Shown here in pieces: positions 9,500 to 18,700 of a stretch of 64,000 bases of DNA. Source of the stretch: Terriglobales bacterium (GTDB taxonomy: Bacteria; Acidobacteriota; Terriglobia; Terriglobales; Acidobacteriaceae); contig DATHMF010000006.1 of the NCBI GenBank assembly GCA_035487355.1, forward strand, positions 185,762-249,761, read 5' to 3'. The notes under the pieces were generated by a model. It ran no database searches. It saw nothing but the letters and a program-made list of their open reading frames with translations, and was not told where the DNA came from. The translations under genes and the position numbers were made by a program. Each line of letters starts with the position of its first letter. The stretch's first letter is position 1.

Positions 9500-12055
9500 T
9501 CATTGTCCTGAACTGTTAGCGGTGTTCGGCGCTTCCAGGGCCAGCAACGTTTCCAGCAAATAATAATCTCCATAGACCAGCGCGCCATCGGCAGGACGCG
9601 TGCTGCTGCCGTGGCGCAGTACGCCTGGGGGCGTATGATCATCTTTCCCGACCGGAGTGAGGTAGCGATCAATGAGTGATTGCGTGATGCGCTCGCTCTC
9701 TTTTCTGTATTGAATTGCGCGCTGCTTATCCTGGGTGAGTGTGGAAAGTTGCAGCAGGCCGTCGGCGATGATGGCTGCGGCGGAGCTATCGCGGTTTCTG
9801 AACCGAATCCCTTCGTCATTCATGTCGTACCAAGTCACGCCGTCTTCGGGAAGATCTTTCAAGACATGCGCCGCAACCTTCTCAGCGGTCGCGAGCATTC
9901 GTGGATCGTGAGTTTCCCGGTAGGCAACCGTGAAACCATACAGCGCCCAGGAGGCGCCGCGGGCCCAGGTCGTGTCGGCGGCGAATCCCTGGTGGGTATG
10001 AAAGAACAGCGGCTCACCTGGTGGCACATGATTGGGAATATCCATTTGCATATCGGGAGATCCGCCGCGCAACACAAGCTGCTGCGGACTGTCGCCCGGG
10101 TTGTAATGCACCGACTGAATCACCGCGCCATCGGGACGAACCAGCCACTCCGATGCACGCACAGCATGTTTCAACCCAATGTCGCGCCATTTGGGATCAC
10201 CGGTCTCGCGGCTTGCCCACCAGAGAAGCTGGAGGTTCATCATAGTGTCAATGATGGTGTCGTCTCCGCCGGGCTGCCAGGCTGCAATCAATTGCGTGGT
10301 GGGATTAAAGTGTTCCGCGAGCCGGTCCGCCGCACGCAAAGCACTTTCGCGGTACTTGGGGTCATGGGTTTGCTCGTAAGCAAACACAGAGGAGTACAGA
10401 TACAAAAAACCCGCATCGTGATTTACTTTCGACTCTTTCCCCATCAGACGCGAGGTCCAAAGCTCGGCCCAATGACGATATTTGTCGTCCTTTGTATAGG
10501 CGTTGAGCTTCCAGAGTTCCCCGGTCCAAAACCCTCCCGTCCAGAAAAAGCCTTTGCGTTTTTCCCATTCGCCGGTCTGGTTGTCACCGTCTGTGAAAAA
10601 ACCAATTCCGTTGCTGTGGTCAAAGTCTTTGGGGTCTGCGGCGGAGATGACCGGCTCCCATTTCGTTGCCGTACGGTCAACGGCTTCGCGTATCAACTCG
10701 ATGGCTTGCTTGTAGGTCTTGGAGGCGGCAGGAGAGAGCGTGTCTGCCGGGGCGGCCTGTATTCCCGCTTTGGTAGAAAGGATCTTCACGACTGCAGGTG
10801 CGCTCATGCGTGACGCTCTTTCCTTCACGAAATCCAGGAATTGCTGTTGGCTGGTAAGAGCTGTGCTGGGCAGGATGCGGGAGGCGTCTTGACGCATTTC
10901 CTTCTGATTGCCGGCGCCAACCCGGTTGTTGCTGGCCTCCTGGTCCCAGGCTGCAGCCGCGTACCAACTGGCGGCGCCACCTTGCAGCGTGAAGGTCAGC
11001 AGATGGTTGCTGCTATCTTCGTTCGGTGTCGCCGAGACGGTTGGAGCAACCACGATAACCAGGCCGAGGTTCGTATCCTTTAATTCTTCGGTGGCCTTCG
11101 CTCCGGGCGCAACCACTTGTGTACCCCAAGTTGCGAGCCATGTGGGACTTGCACCCTTGTCAGAGTGGACTGCGGGCGCACTCTGCTTAAGCGGCACACC
11201 GGTAGCAAAAACCAGGTCGTCGGCGCCTGTAGCGGTGATGGTATGAATAAAACCGCGGTCCCCTGCCCACTGTGTGAAACGCGAATGCAGCGTGACCGAT
11301 TTTCCCCCGACCTTCCAACCTTCGTAGGTCAACTCAACAATCGCCCGAACCGGGCCAGCGGAAATCACGCGCCAGCTACGCTTATCAACATCGGCAACCT
11401 TGACGAGTTTGCCGTCTACCCAGGCACCGACTGAGCCAATGCCGAGCGCATTACCGATGTCATAGATATCGCGCCCATCGGGTGATTCATCATGGTAGGG
11501 ATACTCCGGCGTGGCGAATCTTTCGAGTTGCAGCGTGAGACGGCGCTTGCCGTACAGATCAATGGCATTGCGCGGATCAAAGTAGATGCGCCATGCATTG
11601 AGTTCTGACTCCCAGCCAGGCCCCTGGATCTTGGTGGCGAACAAGGCATCTGTGTGCTTGGGATAGTCGTCACGAAGCCGGAAGATCCTGTCAGCGTCGC
11701 CGTATGTGATGGAAACAATTCGGGTCTGGTGCGGCTTGAGATCAATCTGGAAAGCCAGTTCGTCGGCTTTGTTGTCGCCATCGAGGTCATCCACCTGCGA
11801 AGGCAGCTCGGTGGTTTGCAAGGCGGCGGCGTCTTCCGGCAACGTGGCTGCATCGCTGGCGGTAACAATCAACGTACCGGCGTGCAGGTCGGGAGCAATC
11901 TTGCGGAGTTCCGGCAGTGATAGAACAATGTTCTCGGCAGGACGGTCCAGATCGGTTGGATTGGTGACTGCAACCTTGATGCTCGACAAATGCGGCTCGG
12001 CGAGCGCACTCCCAACCAGCAGCAGAGAGGCAAGAAACCATTTCATGTTGCCCAT
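9500..12055 (-). CDS. DUF4861-GH88 fusion, secreted unsaturated glucuronyl hydrolase
   Basis: 851-residue exported protein (signal peptide about 1-20, ending SALA). Residues ~25-400 match the DUF4861 type, a beta-rich domain with [19 protein letters not shown] and [23 protein letters not shown]. Residues ~460-845 form a GH88 alpha6/alpha6 barrel: [17 protein letters not shown]547AGFLYLY and ID603[12 protein letters not shown] carry the two conserved aspartates, and [18 protein letters not shown] follows. GH88 enzymes hydrate and release 4,5-unsaturated uronates from oligosaccharides made by lyases. The protein should therefore act in the periplasm on alginate-lyase or similar products. Start has AGGAG seven bases upstream. 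DUF4861 and GH88 are commonly encoded separately; here they are one polypeptide. Confidence 0.88.
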   Translation of the reverse strand: MGNMKWFLASLLLVGSALAEPHLSSIKVAVTNPTDLDRPAENIVLSLPELRKIAPDLHAGTLIVTASDAATLPEDAAALQTTELPSQVDDLDGDNKADELAFQIDLKPHQTRIVSITYGDADRIFRLRDDYPKHTDALFATKIQGPGWESELNAWRIYFDPRNAIDLYGKRRLTLQLERFATPEYPYHDESPDGRDIYDIGNALGIGSVGAWVDGKLVKVADVDKRSWRVISAGPVRAIVELTYEGWKVGGKSVTLHSRFTQWAGDRGFIHTITATGADDLVFATGVPLKQSAPAVHSDKGASPTWLATWGTQVVAPGAKATEELKDTNLGLVIVVAPTVSATPNEDSSNHLLTFTLQGGAASWYAAAAWDQEASNNRVGAGNQKEMRQDASRILPSTALTSQQQFLDFVKERASRMSAPAVVKILSTKAGIQAAPADTLSPAASKTYKQAIELIREAVDRTATKWEPVISAADPKDFDHSNGIGFFTDGDNQTGEWEKRKGFFWTGGFWTGELWKLNAYTKDDKYRHWAELWTSRLMGKESKVNHDAGFLYLYSSVFAYEQTHDPKYRESALRAADRLAEHFNPTTQLIAAWQPGGDDTIIDTMMNLQLLWWASRETGDPKWRDIGLKHAVRASEWLVRPDGAVIQSVHYNPGDSPQQLVLRGGSPDMQMDIPNHVPPGEPLFFHTHQGFAADTTWARGASWALYGFTVAYRETHDPRMLATAEKVAAHVLKDLPEDGVTWYDMNDEGIRFRNRDSSAAAIIADGLLQLSTLTQDKQRAIQYRKESERITQSLIDRYLTPVGKDDHTPPGVLRHGSSTRPADGALVYGDYYLLETLLALEAPNTANSSGQ

Positions 12056-12100
12056 TCATTCACTCCTACAATCTCAATAGCGTCATTCAAGTGATATGTC

Positions 12101-12180
12101 GCCCCTAGCGGGGCTGCGGTCATTTTTTACCAACACCCAGGGCTCACGCCCTGGGTTACTCAATGCCGCCCCTTCGGGGC
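12101..12180. repeat. Cluster of three hairpins (REP-like)
   Basis: Three perfect inverted repeats lie between the cupin gene and the GH88 fusion: GCCCC-tagc-GGGGC (12101-12114), CCCAGGG-ctcacg-CCCTGGG (12136-12155) and GCCCC-ttc-GGGGC (12168-12180). The text agggctcacgccct is typical of dispersed extragenic palindromes in acidobacterial genomes. It could terminate or stabilise the upstream uronate transcript. Confidence 0.55.
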
Positions 12181-12244
12181 TGTGTTGTCGCACGAGGGGA
12201 AAATCGTCGTCTCCAAGAAGAATGTCAACAGAGCCAAATATGCT

Positions 12245-12601
12245 CTAGACATAGTCTTGGCGGCAGGGGGTAAACACGTCAATGACATGCGATTTCTCAA
12301 TAGCAGCAGCCTGATGTTCAATACCTCCACGGACGACGAAGCTGTCGCCGCCACGCACTTCGAAGGTCTGGTCACCACAGGTGACCTTCAAATGGCCAGC
12401 CACCACATAGACGAGCTGGTCGTGAGGGTGACTATGCCGCACTCCGACCCAGCCTTTTTCCATGCGGTGCTCTGCCAGAAATAACTTGTCGTTATAGGAG
12501 CCGACTACGCGGGTAAGCCCGGGTTCAGGCGTGCTCTGCCTGGCCTTGGCAGCGGCCACAACCACAACATCGGGAAATTCATGCTTCACGGTAGGTTCCA
12601 T
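12245..12601 (-). CDS. kdgF: KdgF-like cupin (unsaturated uronate ring-opening)
   Basis: 118-residue single-domain cupin. R-H-S-H-P-H-DQLVYVVAGHLKV contains the metal-binding HxHx(3)Q-type motif 1, and GGDSFVVRGGIEHQ contains the second histidine motif. This matches KdgF-like proteins, which speed conversion of 4,5-unsaturated monouronates to the linear keto form (DKI). It lies between the GH88 fusion and KDPG aldolase, with GAGG seven bases before the ATG and a 14-bp gap to eda. Function is inferred from the cupin motif plus pathway context; many small cupins have other roles. Confidence 0.75.
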   Translation of the reverse strand: MEPTVKHEFPDVVVVAAAKARQSTPEPGLTRVVGSYNDKLFLAEHRMEKGWVGVRHSHPHDQLVYVVAGHLKVTCGDQTFEVRGGDSFVVRGGIEHQAAAIEKSHVIDVFTPCRQDYV

Positions 12602-12615
12602 GATTGGACCTCAAA

Positions 12616-13290
12616 TTACTTTCCTGCGATAGCGGCGGGCTCAGCCTGGCGTGCCTGCTGCACGATCGCGACATATTTTTTTGCCAACTCGGTGATCTCT
12701 GCCATATTTCCTGATTTCAGGGCCGAGGCCAAAACCAACTCTCCTCCGATGCCGAGCGCGGCCGAACCGCTACGGATGAAATCCGCAGCCGTATGGAGGT
12801 TCACGCCACCGGTTGGAACCAGAGGAATCTGCGGCAAGGGCGCTTTGAGCGCCTTGATGTAGCTGGCCCCGCCCATTGCGCTACAGGGAAAAACCTTTAT
12901 GAAATCAGCGCCGGCTTCCCATGCGGTAATCACTTCGGTGGGGGTAAGAGCCCCAGCCAGAATGAGTATCCCGTGATCGTTGGCAAACTTAACCGTCTCC
13001 TGCTTGAAACCGGGCGTCACCAGAAAGGTTGCGCCCGCCTCCAGGCAACGGTTGGCGGTGTAAGCATCCAGAACTGTACCGGCGCCGATCATAACTTCAC
13101 GACCCAAGGTCTTATTTAATTCGGTGATTGCTTCGAAGGCCCCGGGGACTGTCATGGTGACTTCTAAAATCGAAATGCCCCCGGCATACACAGCTTCACT
13201 GGCGGTGATGGCCTTGCGCACGGATGACGCCCGTATTACCGGCACAATTCCAACTTCAATCACCCGTTGTTTAACTTGCTCTTTGGTCAT
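12616..13290 (-). CDS. eda: 2-keto-3-deoxy-6-phosphogluconate aldolase
   Basis: Class I aldolase splitting KDPG into pyruvate and glyceraldehyde-3-phosphate, the last step of the pathway encoded here. ILE43VTMT carries the conserved glutamate, GAGTVLD and FLVTPGF follow, and FIK132VFPCSAMGG contains the Schiff-base lysine. 224 residues is the usual length. It sits 13 bp downstream of the hexuronate transporter and 14 bp upstream of the cupin gene, which supports one operon. Confidence 0.93.
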   Translation of the reverse strand: MTKEQVKQRVIEVGIVPVIRASSVRKAITASEAVYAGGISILEVTMTVPGAFEAITELNKTLGREVMIGAGTVLDAYTANRCLEAGATFLVTPGFKQETVKFANDHGILILAGALTPTEVITAWEAGADFIKVFPCSAMGGASYIKALKAPLPQIPLVPTGGVNLHTAADFIRSGSAALGIGGELVLASALKSGNMAEITELAKKYVAIVQQARQAEPAAIAGK

Positions 13291-13303
13291 GATTCAGTCC
13301 CTA

Positions 13304-14641
13304 CTACCGAGAATAGTCCAGTTCCACGGGGTTCAGCTTCGGCGCTAGCCGCTGAACAATCAACAGCGCTAACACGTATGCCGATCCGCCAAAAATAAAG
13401 ATCGGCAGGTAGCTGTGGGTCAACTGCACGACGTAGCCGGTTATCACCTGTATCAATACACCGCCAATGGCACCACCTGTAGCACCGATGCCGACTATGC
13501 TGCCAATAGCCTTGCGGGGGAACATGTCTGATGCAGTGGTGAACAGATTCGCCGACCATCCCTGGTGCGATGAAGTTGCCAGGCTGATGAGCGCAACCAC
13601 GAGCCAGAGGTTCTTCGAAAAGGGTGCGTAGATGACAGGCACAACGCACAAAGCGAATATCAGCATGGCAGTTTTGCGAGCGGCGTTGATGCTCCATCCG
13701 CGTTTAATCAGGTGCAAGGGGAGCCAGCCGCCCACGAGGCTACCGACGGTGGCGGCATTGTAGACAACGATCGTAGGAAGAATGATCTGCTTGAGGTTCA
13801 GGCCAAAACTTTCTTGCATGTATTTGGGGAACCAAAACAGGTAGAACCACCAGACCGGGTCGGTGAGGAACTTGCCGATGGTAAAAGCCCAAGTCTCTTT
13901 GTGCGGCAAAAGCCGGCCCCATCTGACAGTCTCGATGCGATCGGGCGGGTCACTTTGAATATATTCCAGTTCCGCTTTCGAGATGCGCGGATGCTCTTCC
14001 GGCTTGTGATACAACAGCAGCCAGAAAACCAGCCAGACAAATCCCAACGCACCCGTGGCAATGAATGCCGCCTGCCAGCCGTAGGTCAAGGCGAGCCAGG
14101 GCACGGTGAGGGGCGCGACCACGGCACCGATGTTGGTGCCGGCATTGAAAACACCGGTAGCCAGAGCCCGTTCCTTTTTCGGGAACCACTCTGCGACGGT
14201 CTTGATGCAAGCCGGGAAGTTCGCCGATTCACCCAATCCAAGAAATGCCCTTGCGATGCCGAAGGTAAGCGCGGAATGCGCCGCGGCGGTTGCGACACCG
14301 GCCAGACTCCAAAGCGTGACCGCAACAGAGTACCCTTTTCGCGTCCCGAACCTATCCATGACGTAGCCTGCACCGAGCAGGCCAATGGCATAAGTCGCCT
14401 GGAAGACGCCGGTAATGTAGCCATACTGGATGCTGGTCCAGCCGATGCTGGTCTCCAGCGTCTTGGCAAGCATACTCAGAACTTGCCGGTCGAGATAGTT
14501 GATCGAAGTGGCAAAGAACAGCAGCGCGCAAATCGTCCAGCGGCAATGACTCCAAGTTCGCGGGGTGGCGGCCGCTTCCGTTGATGCCTGGACAGAACTG
14601 GCTGCGCTGCTGATTGAACTGGGGTTGGATTGCAAGCCCAT
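13304..14641 (-). CDS. exuT: MFS hexuronate transporter, ExuT-like
   Basis: 445-residue major facilitator of the anion:cation symporter group with about 12 hydrophobic helices. INYLDRQVLSML in helix 1, the DRFGTRKG cytoplasmic loop after helix 2, and LGLGESANFPACIKTVAEWFPKKERALATG are the ExuT/GudP signature. It probably imports glucuronate, galacturonate or unsaturated monouronates released in the periplasm by the GH88 fusion. GAGG lies eight bases before ATG. The 10-bp gap to kdgK upstream supports co-transcription. Confidence 0.9.
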   Translation of the reverse strand: MGLQSNPSSISSAASSVQASTEAAATPRTWSHCRWTICALLFFATSINYLDRQVLSMLAKTLETSIGWTSIQYGYITGVFQATYAIGLLGAGYVMDRFGTRKGYSVAVTLWSLAGVATAAAHSALTFGIARAFLGLGESANFPACIKTVAEWFPKKERALATGVFNAGTNIGAVVAPLTVPWLALTYGWQAAFIATGALGFVWLVFWLLLYHKPEEHPRISKAELEYIQSDPPDRIETVRWGRLLPHKETWAFTIGKFLTDPVWWFYLFWFPKYMQESFGLNLKQIILPTIVVYNAATVGSLVGGWLPLHLIKRGWSINAARKTAMLIFALCVVPVIYAPFSKNLWLVVALISLATSSHQGWSANLFTTASDMFPRKAIGSIVGIGATGGAIGGVLIQVITGYVVQLTHSYLPIFIFGGSAYVLALLIVQRLAPKLNPVELDYSR

Positions 14642-14651
14642 GATTATATCC

Positions 14652-15752
14652 TCAGCGCGCTATGCGTGCGCTTTTACCTTTCATTACTTGCAAGACTTCG
14701 CTGAGTGTCGCCATGGTTGTGTCGCCCGGCGTGGTCATGGCAAGCGCACCATGGGCCGCCCCGCATTCCACGGACCATTGCGCATCCTCTCCGGTAAGGA
14801 ACCCGTAGATCAGGCCGGAGGCAAAGGAGTCTCCGCCGCCGACACGGTCATAGATTTCGAGGTTCTCACGGTTCGACGCCTGATAAAACTTGCCATCGTG
14901 GTAGCAAATTGCGCCCCAATCATTGATTGTGGCGGTTTTGGCGTTGCGCAGGGTCGTGGCAACCACGGCAAAGTTAGGAAATTCCCGTACCACCTGCTCG
15001 ATCATCGTTTTGAACCCGGCCGGGTCGAGATTCGAGTGGTTGGCATCGAGTCCGGGAACCTGGAAGCCGAGAGCAGCGCTGAAGTCTTCTTCGTTGCCGA
15101 GCATCACGTCCACATAAGGCGCGAGTTTCCGGTTGACCGCCTGTGCCTGCTTCTGGCCGCCAATACTGCGCCACAATGAATCACGATAGTTCAAATCATA
15201 GGAAATGAGAGTCCCGCTCTCTTTGGCGGCTTTCATCGCCTCTTCGGCAACTAAAGGAGTGGTCTCGGAGAGCGCGCAAAAAATTCCGCCGGTATGCAGC
15301 CAACGCGCGCCTTCTTCTTTGAAGATCTTCTTCCAATCAATTTCACCGGGCTTGAGCTGCGCCGTGGCGGTGTGGCCGCGATCGGAACAACCCACGGCGG
15401 CGCGAACACCGAAACCGCGCTCGGTAAAGTTGAGCCCGTTGCGCACCATGCGTCCTACGCCGTCGTACTTCACCCAGCGCACATGACGCTGATCCACGCC
15501 GCCCTGGTACATCAGGTCTTCTACCAGACGGCCCACAGGATTATCGGCCAGAGCGGTCACGACCGCAGTGCGCAGTCCGAAGCAGCGCTTCAATCCGCGC
15601 GCGACATTGTATTCTCCGCCGCCCTCCCAGGCGCGAAAATTACGGGCGGTGGTGATACGTTCATCTCCGGGATCGAGCCGGAGCATCACCTCTCCCAGAC
15701 TCACCAGATCCCAATGGCAGCTTTCTTTAGATTTAACTTTCAAGGTTCCCAT
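14652..15752 (-). CDS. kdgK: 2-keto-3-deoxygluconate kinase (PfkB family)
   Basis: Phosphorylates KDG to KDPG using ATP. SLGEVMLRLDPGDERI, GGEYNVARGLKRCFG and LISYDLNYRDSLW are KDG-kinase blocks. DRVGGGD308SFASGLIYGF is the PfkB signature with the catalytic Asp and anion hole. 366 residues is slightly longer than the E. coli enzyme because of insertions around residues 120-140. It lies between kduD (21-bp gap) and exuT. An AGGT element four bases before ATG may serve as the ribosome site. Confidence 0.9.
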   Translation of the reverse strand: MGTLKVKSKESCHWDLVSLGEVMLRLDPGDERITTARNFRAWEGGGEYNVARGLKRCFGLRTAVVTALADNPVGRLVEDLMYQGGVDQRHVRWVKYDGVGRMVRNGLNFTERGFGVRAAVGCSDRGHTATAQLKPGEIDWKKIFKEEGARWLHTGGIFCALSETTPLVAEEAMKAAKESGTLISYDLNYRDSLWRSIGGQKQAQAVNRKLAPYVDVMLGNEEDFSAALGFQVPGLDANHSNLDPAGFKTMIEQVVREFPNFAVVATTLRNAKTATINDWGAICYHDGKFYQASNRENLEIYDRVGGGDSFASGLIYGFLTGEDAQWSVECGAAHGALAMTTPGDTTMATLSEVLQVMKGKSARIAR

Positions 15753-15773
15753 AATGACCTAATCGCTACATTG

Positions 15774-16535
15774 CTAACGGCCCATCCATCCGCCGTCCAC
15801 GACCAAAATATGCCCGTTAACATAATCGCTGGCCGGTGAAGCGAGAAATACCGCAGCTCCACACAGATCCTCAGGCTGTCCCCAGCGGCCCGCTGGAATG
15901 CGTTCCATGATCTGTCGCGAGCGATCGGCATCGGCACGCAATGCCGCCGTGTTGTCGGTCGCCATATAGCCCGGGGCAATAGCATTGACGTTGATTCCCT
16001 TCGACGCCCATTCATTGGCCAGAGCTTTGGTGATCCCAGCTACCCCCGATTTTGCGGCCGTATACGAAGGCACGAAAATACCGCCTTGAAACGACAACAG
16101 CGATGCAATGTTCACGATCTTGCCCCGGCCTTGCTTCAGCATGTGACGGCCGGCAAGTTGCGAAATGCGGAAGACCGCGGAAAGGTTCACCGCAATCACC
16201 TGGTCCCAGAACTCCTGCGAGAATTCGGCGGCAGGGGCGCGCTTGATGGTTCCGGCGTTGTTCACCACGACGTCAATGGAACCGAAATCCTTGACGGTCC
16301 GTTCCACCAGCTCCGTGCAAACCGCCGGGTCAGAAACGTCGCCCTTGACGAAAAACGACTTCCGCCCGAGAGCGCGGACCTTATCGCAAATATCGTTGGG
16401 TTCGGGGAACAATCCGTGGCAAGCCACATTGGCGCCAGCTTCAGCGAACGCATTAGCAATGGCTGCACCCAGCCCCTGTTGAGAACCGGTTACAAGCGTG
16501 TTTTTGCCTTCCAGACTGAATGTCTTGAGAATCAT
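15774..16535 (-). CDS. kduD: 2-keto-3-deoxygluconate 5-dehydrogenase, KduD-like SDR
   Basis: 253-residue short-chain dehydrogenase that should reduce 2,5-diketo-3-deoxygluconate (DKII) to KDG. FSLEGKNTLVTGSQQGLGAAIA is the NAD(P) loop region, NNAGTIKRAPAAEFSQEFWDQVIAVNLSAVF and YTAAKSGVAGITKALANEWASKGINVNAIAPGYMATDNT are typical KduD segments, and Y-T-A-A-K is the catalytic pair. It lies downstream of the KduI/IolB-like gene. In alginate degraders the same fold serves as DEH reductase, so the exact substrate (DKII or DEH) is inferred. Confidence 0.85.
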   Translation of the reverse strand: MILKTFSLEGKNTLVTGSQQGLGAAIANAFAEAGANVACHGLFPEPNDICDKVRALGRKSFFVKGDVSDPAVCTELVERTVKDFGSIDVVVNNAGTIKRAPAAEFSQEFWDQVIAVNLSAVFRISQLAGRHMLKQGRGKIVNIASLLSFQGGIFVPSYTAAKSGVAGITKALANEWASKGINVNAIAPGYMATDNTAALRADADRSRQIMERIPAGRWGQPEDLCGAAVFLASPASDYVNGHILVVDGGWMGR

Positions 16536-16580
16536 GTATACGTGCTCACTTTATTTGATCTTGGCCGGCCCCAGCCCGTA

Positions 16581-16595
16581 CGCAGACGGTCTGCG
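16581..16595. promoter_or_regulatory. 15-bp perfect palindrome upstream of kduD
   Basis: CGCAGAC-G-GTCTGCG lies in the 106-bp gap between the KduI/IolB-like gene and kduD, 46 bp before the kduD start. It could be an operator, an attenuating hairpin or mRNA-processing structure. Only the symmetry is seen. Confidence 0.35.
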
Positions 16596-16641
16596 AGGAC
16601 CGCACCAGGGTCTCCAGGATGACTGATCAAGAATCAATTTT

Positions 16642-17466
16642 TTATTTTCTGCTGGCTTCAAGTCCCGAACCGCCCTGGCTGAACGCAGGTTGCACATTCA
16701 CCACGCCGAACTGCCGATCTTCCTGCTCGCGGTGTGCAGCCATGGCCCAGAGAAAACCAATGCGATGGTTGGGGATCGAAACGTTGGGATGGTAGCCGCT
16801 GGGCATCAGCACCGCGTCTCCATCGCGCACAACCGTCACCAGCTCAGGATATTCGGTGTCATTGTAAACAAGCTGAATACCAAAGGCGGGCTTGGGCATA
16901 TCAAAATAGACGTACATCTCTTCCAACATGATCGCGTGCTCGTGCGGGGGCCAACTGGTCCAATTGCCCGGTTCGGAGAAGGTAAAACCAGCGAGCAGGC
17001 GCCCGGCTTCAACATTTTTGCCTACCAGGATGTTGAGATGGCGCTGCTGGCCGGGTGTCCCGGTGCTGAACTTCAGCGAGGGATTTTTTTCTACCTCCGA
17101 GTACGGCACGAATTGCAAAGGATAACGGTTCTTCACTTCCGCGGAAAACTCGGCGATATCAACTTGTCCATTGGTGCTTACGGTGATTTCGCTGTCCCGG
17201 GGAATGTAAATAGCATCATATTGCTTAAGATGAAATTCTTCTTTGCCGACTTTGACAGTCGCCTCACCCGAGAGGTTGATCAAGCTGGTCTCGTGATCGC
17301 CGTTCTTGAAAGAAACCGATGGCGTGGAAGCGTTTAGAATGATGCGTCCATAGGTCAGGTGCTTGTTGGTGCTGTTGTTGGGTGAAACCGAAATATTGCG
17401 GCCTGTCTTGGCATTGGTATGGCGAAAAACCATCCGATCGATTGCAGGCAGTGTTTGCGTGCTCAT
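16642..17466 (-). CDS. kduI: KduI/IolB-family uronate isomerase
   Basis: 274-residue protein of the KduI/IolB bicupin family (PF04962). The central NWTSWPPHEHAIMLEEMYVYFDMPK carries the metal-binding His/His/Glu cluster, and DAVLMPSGYHPNV carries the last histidine. Sequence texture is closer to 5-deoxyglucuronate isomerase (IolB) than to E. coli KduI. There are no inositol genes nearby, whereas KduD, KDG kinase and KDPG aldolase follow directly. The most likely reaction is therefore DKI to DKII isomerisation. GGAG lies eight bases before ATG. First gene of the enzyme operon downstream of the IclR gene. Confidence 0.8.
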   Translation of the reverse strand: MSTQTLPAIDRMVFRHTNAKTGRNISVSPNNSTNKHLTYGRIILNASTPSVSFKNGDHETSLINLSGEATVKVGKEEFHLKQYDAIYIPRDSEITVSTNGQVDIAEFSAEVKNRYPLQFVPYSEVEKNPSLKFSTGTPGQQRHLNILVGKNVEAGRLLAGFTFSEPGNWTSWPPHEHAIMLEEMYVYFDMPKPAFGIQLVYNDTEYPELVTVVRDGDAVLMPSGYHPNVSIPNHRIGFLWAMAAHREQEDRQFGVVNVQPAFSQGGSGLEASRK

Positions 17467-17738
17467 AATTTATATCTCCGCTGGTCTTAACATGTACGAC
17501 CCTGGTCTAGCGGGCGACGCTGGATGAAGATCATTCTCATCCCTATTGCGTATCGCCGACTCCATCAAAATATTAACTTAATTGGCGTTGCTTCAATCTC
17601 AAAGTTCACGTGGTGAAACGCCGAAAGTTTGGAGAACCTCTTGCCCAATTGAAATTTCATTCTCGTGCCGGCATTCCAGTTGCCGACACGCATGGCAGTT
17701 CCAGCCCCAAATTATTAAATCTCCTGCCAGCTTTCCAA

Positions 17739-17757
17739 TATATCACGATGTGATATA
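17739..17757. promoter_or_regulatory. 19-bp palindrome, candidate regulator operator
   Basis: TATATCAC-gat-GTGATATA is a perfect 8+8 bp inverted repeat in the 356-bp gap between the IclR gene and kduI. It lies about 270 bp upstream of kduI. The rest of this gap shows no gene. It is a plausible binding site for the adjacent IclR protein. Confidence 0.5.
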
Positions 17758-17822
17758 CGGTCTTACGAATTGATTCTGGCTTCGAAGACAAACTTTTTGC
17801 CCCAAAGCTGCAACTGTGACAA

Positions 17823-18692
17823 CTACACGTTCACAATCCGGGCACGCGCAACCTTGTCGCTTCGCTTATCATTTCTTTTGCCGTTTTTTACGTCCGGCAT
17901 GGCGTGAAAACCCAGCTCCTTGGACAATGCTTCAGCCGCAGAGATAACCGATTTGGCGAGAAAGGGGATTTTCTCAGAGCCCACACGGAAGGTCGGCCCG
18001 GAAACACTGATGGCCGCTACCGGGTCTCCGGAAAAATCACGGACAACCGTTCCGACGCAGCACACGCCCTCTTCATTTTCCTCATTATCAACGGCGTAAC
18101 CGAGCTCCTGTACCTTCGTCAGCTCGGCTTTGAGTTCCATCATGGTGCTGATTGTTTTTCGTGTGAGGGAACGTAAACCATGCTTCTGTACGGCGATTTC
18201 CACTTGATTTTCAGGCAGATACGCCATGATGGCTTTGCCCACGGCGGTACAGTATGCGGGATTTCTGCGTCCTACACTCGAAGCCAGACGCACGCTGCGC
18301 CCGGGTTCGACCTTATCGAGATAAACCACTTCACCATCGTCATAGATGCACAAGTGCACGGTCTCGCCGGTTTCCAGGACCGCTCGCTCCAAAAAGGGCC
18401 GGGCCCGCTCGCGAAGATCGAGCTGCGATACCGCCCTCGTCCCGAGTTCGAAGAGTTTTAACCCCAACCGGTATTTGCCCGTCTGGGAGTTCTTTTCCAC
18501 CAGCTTGTGGCGTTCGAGGACCATAATCAGACGGTGGGCTGTGCTCTTATGCAGGCCCAACGATTCGGAGATCTGGCCCAGGGACAGATCAGGACCATCT
18601 TGAGAGAGCGCCTCGAGAATGGCCAAGGCGCGATCAAGGACTTGAATCTGGTAAGGCGACCGGTTGTCACTACTTGTCTTACTATGCGGCAC
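17823..18692 (-). CDS. IclR-family transcriptional regulator of the uronate locus (KdgR-like)
   Basis: 289 residues: N-terminal winged helix (about 20-80; LSLGQISESLGLHKSTAHRLIMVLERHKLV) and C-terminal IclR effector domain with YCTAVGKAIMAYL and AAISVSGPTFRV. KdgR proteins of this family sense KDG-type metabolites, and the gene heads the uronate cluster, so control of kduI onward is likely. The start is GTG at 18692. A near-consensus promoter (TTGACT, 16 bp, TATAAT) places the transcription start within a few bases of that GTG, so the mRNA is probably leaderless. The C-terminal ~20 residues are Lys/Arg-rich. Confidence 0.88.
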   Translation of the reverse strand: MPHSKTSSDNRSPYQIQVLDRALAILEALSQDGPDLSLGQISESLGLHKSTAHRLIMVLERHKLVEKNSQTGKYRLGLKLFELGTRAVSQLDLRERARPFLERAVLETGETVHLCIYDDGEVVYLDKVEPGRSVRLASSVGRRNPAYCTAVGKAIMAYLPENQVEIAVQKHGLRSLTRKTISTMMELKAELTKVQELGYAVDNEENEEGVCCVGTVVRDFSGDPVAAISVSGPTFRVGSEKIPFLAKSVISAAEALSKELGFHAMPDVKNGKRNDKRSDKVARARIVNV

Positions 18693-18700
18693 GGTGCGTC

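Noticed and set aside
9680..10813. Long open frame antisense to the DUF4861-GH88 gene
   Set aside because: The opposite strand has clear domains and a ribosome site; this frame has no recognisable protein texture and follows from codon bias.
13712..14584. Long open frame antisense to the hexuronate transporter
   Set aside because: Shadow of the ExuT-like gene; composition is charged and lacks domain motifs.
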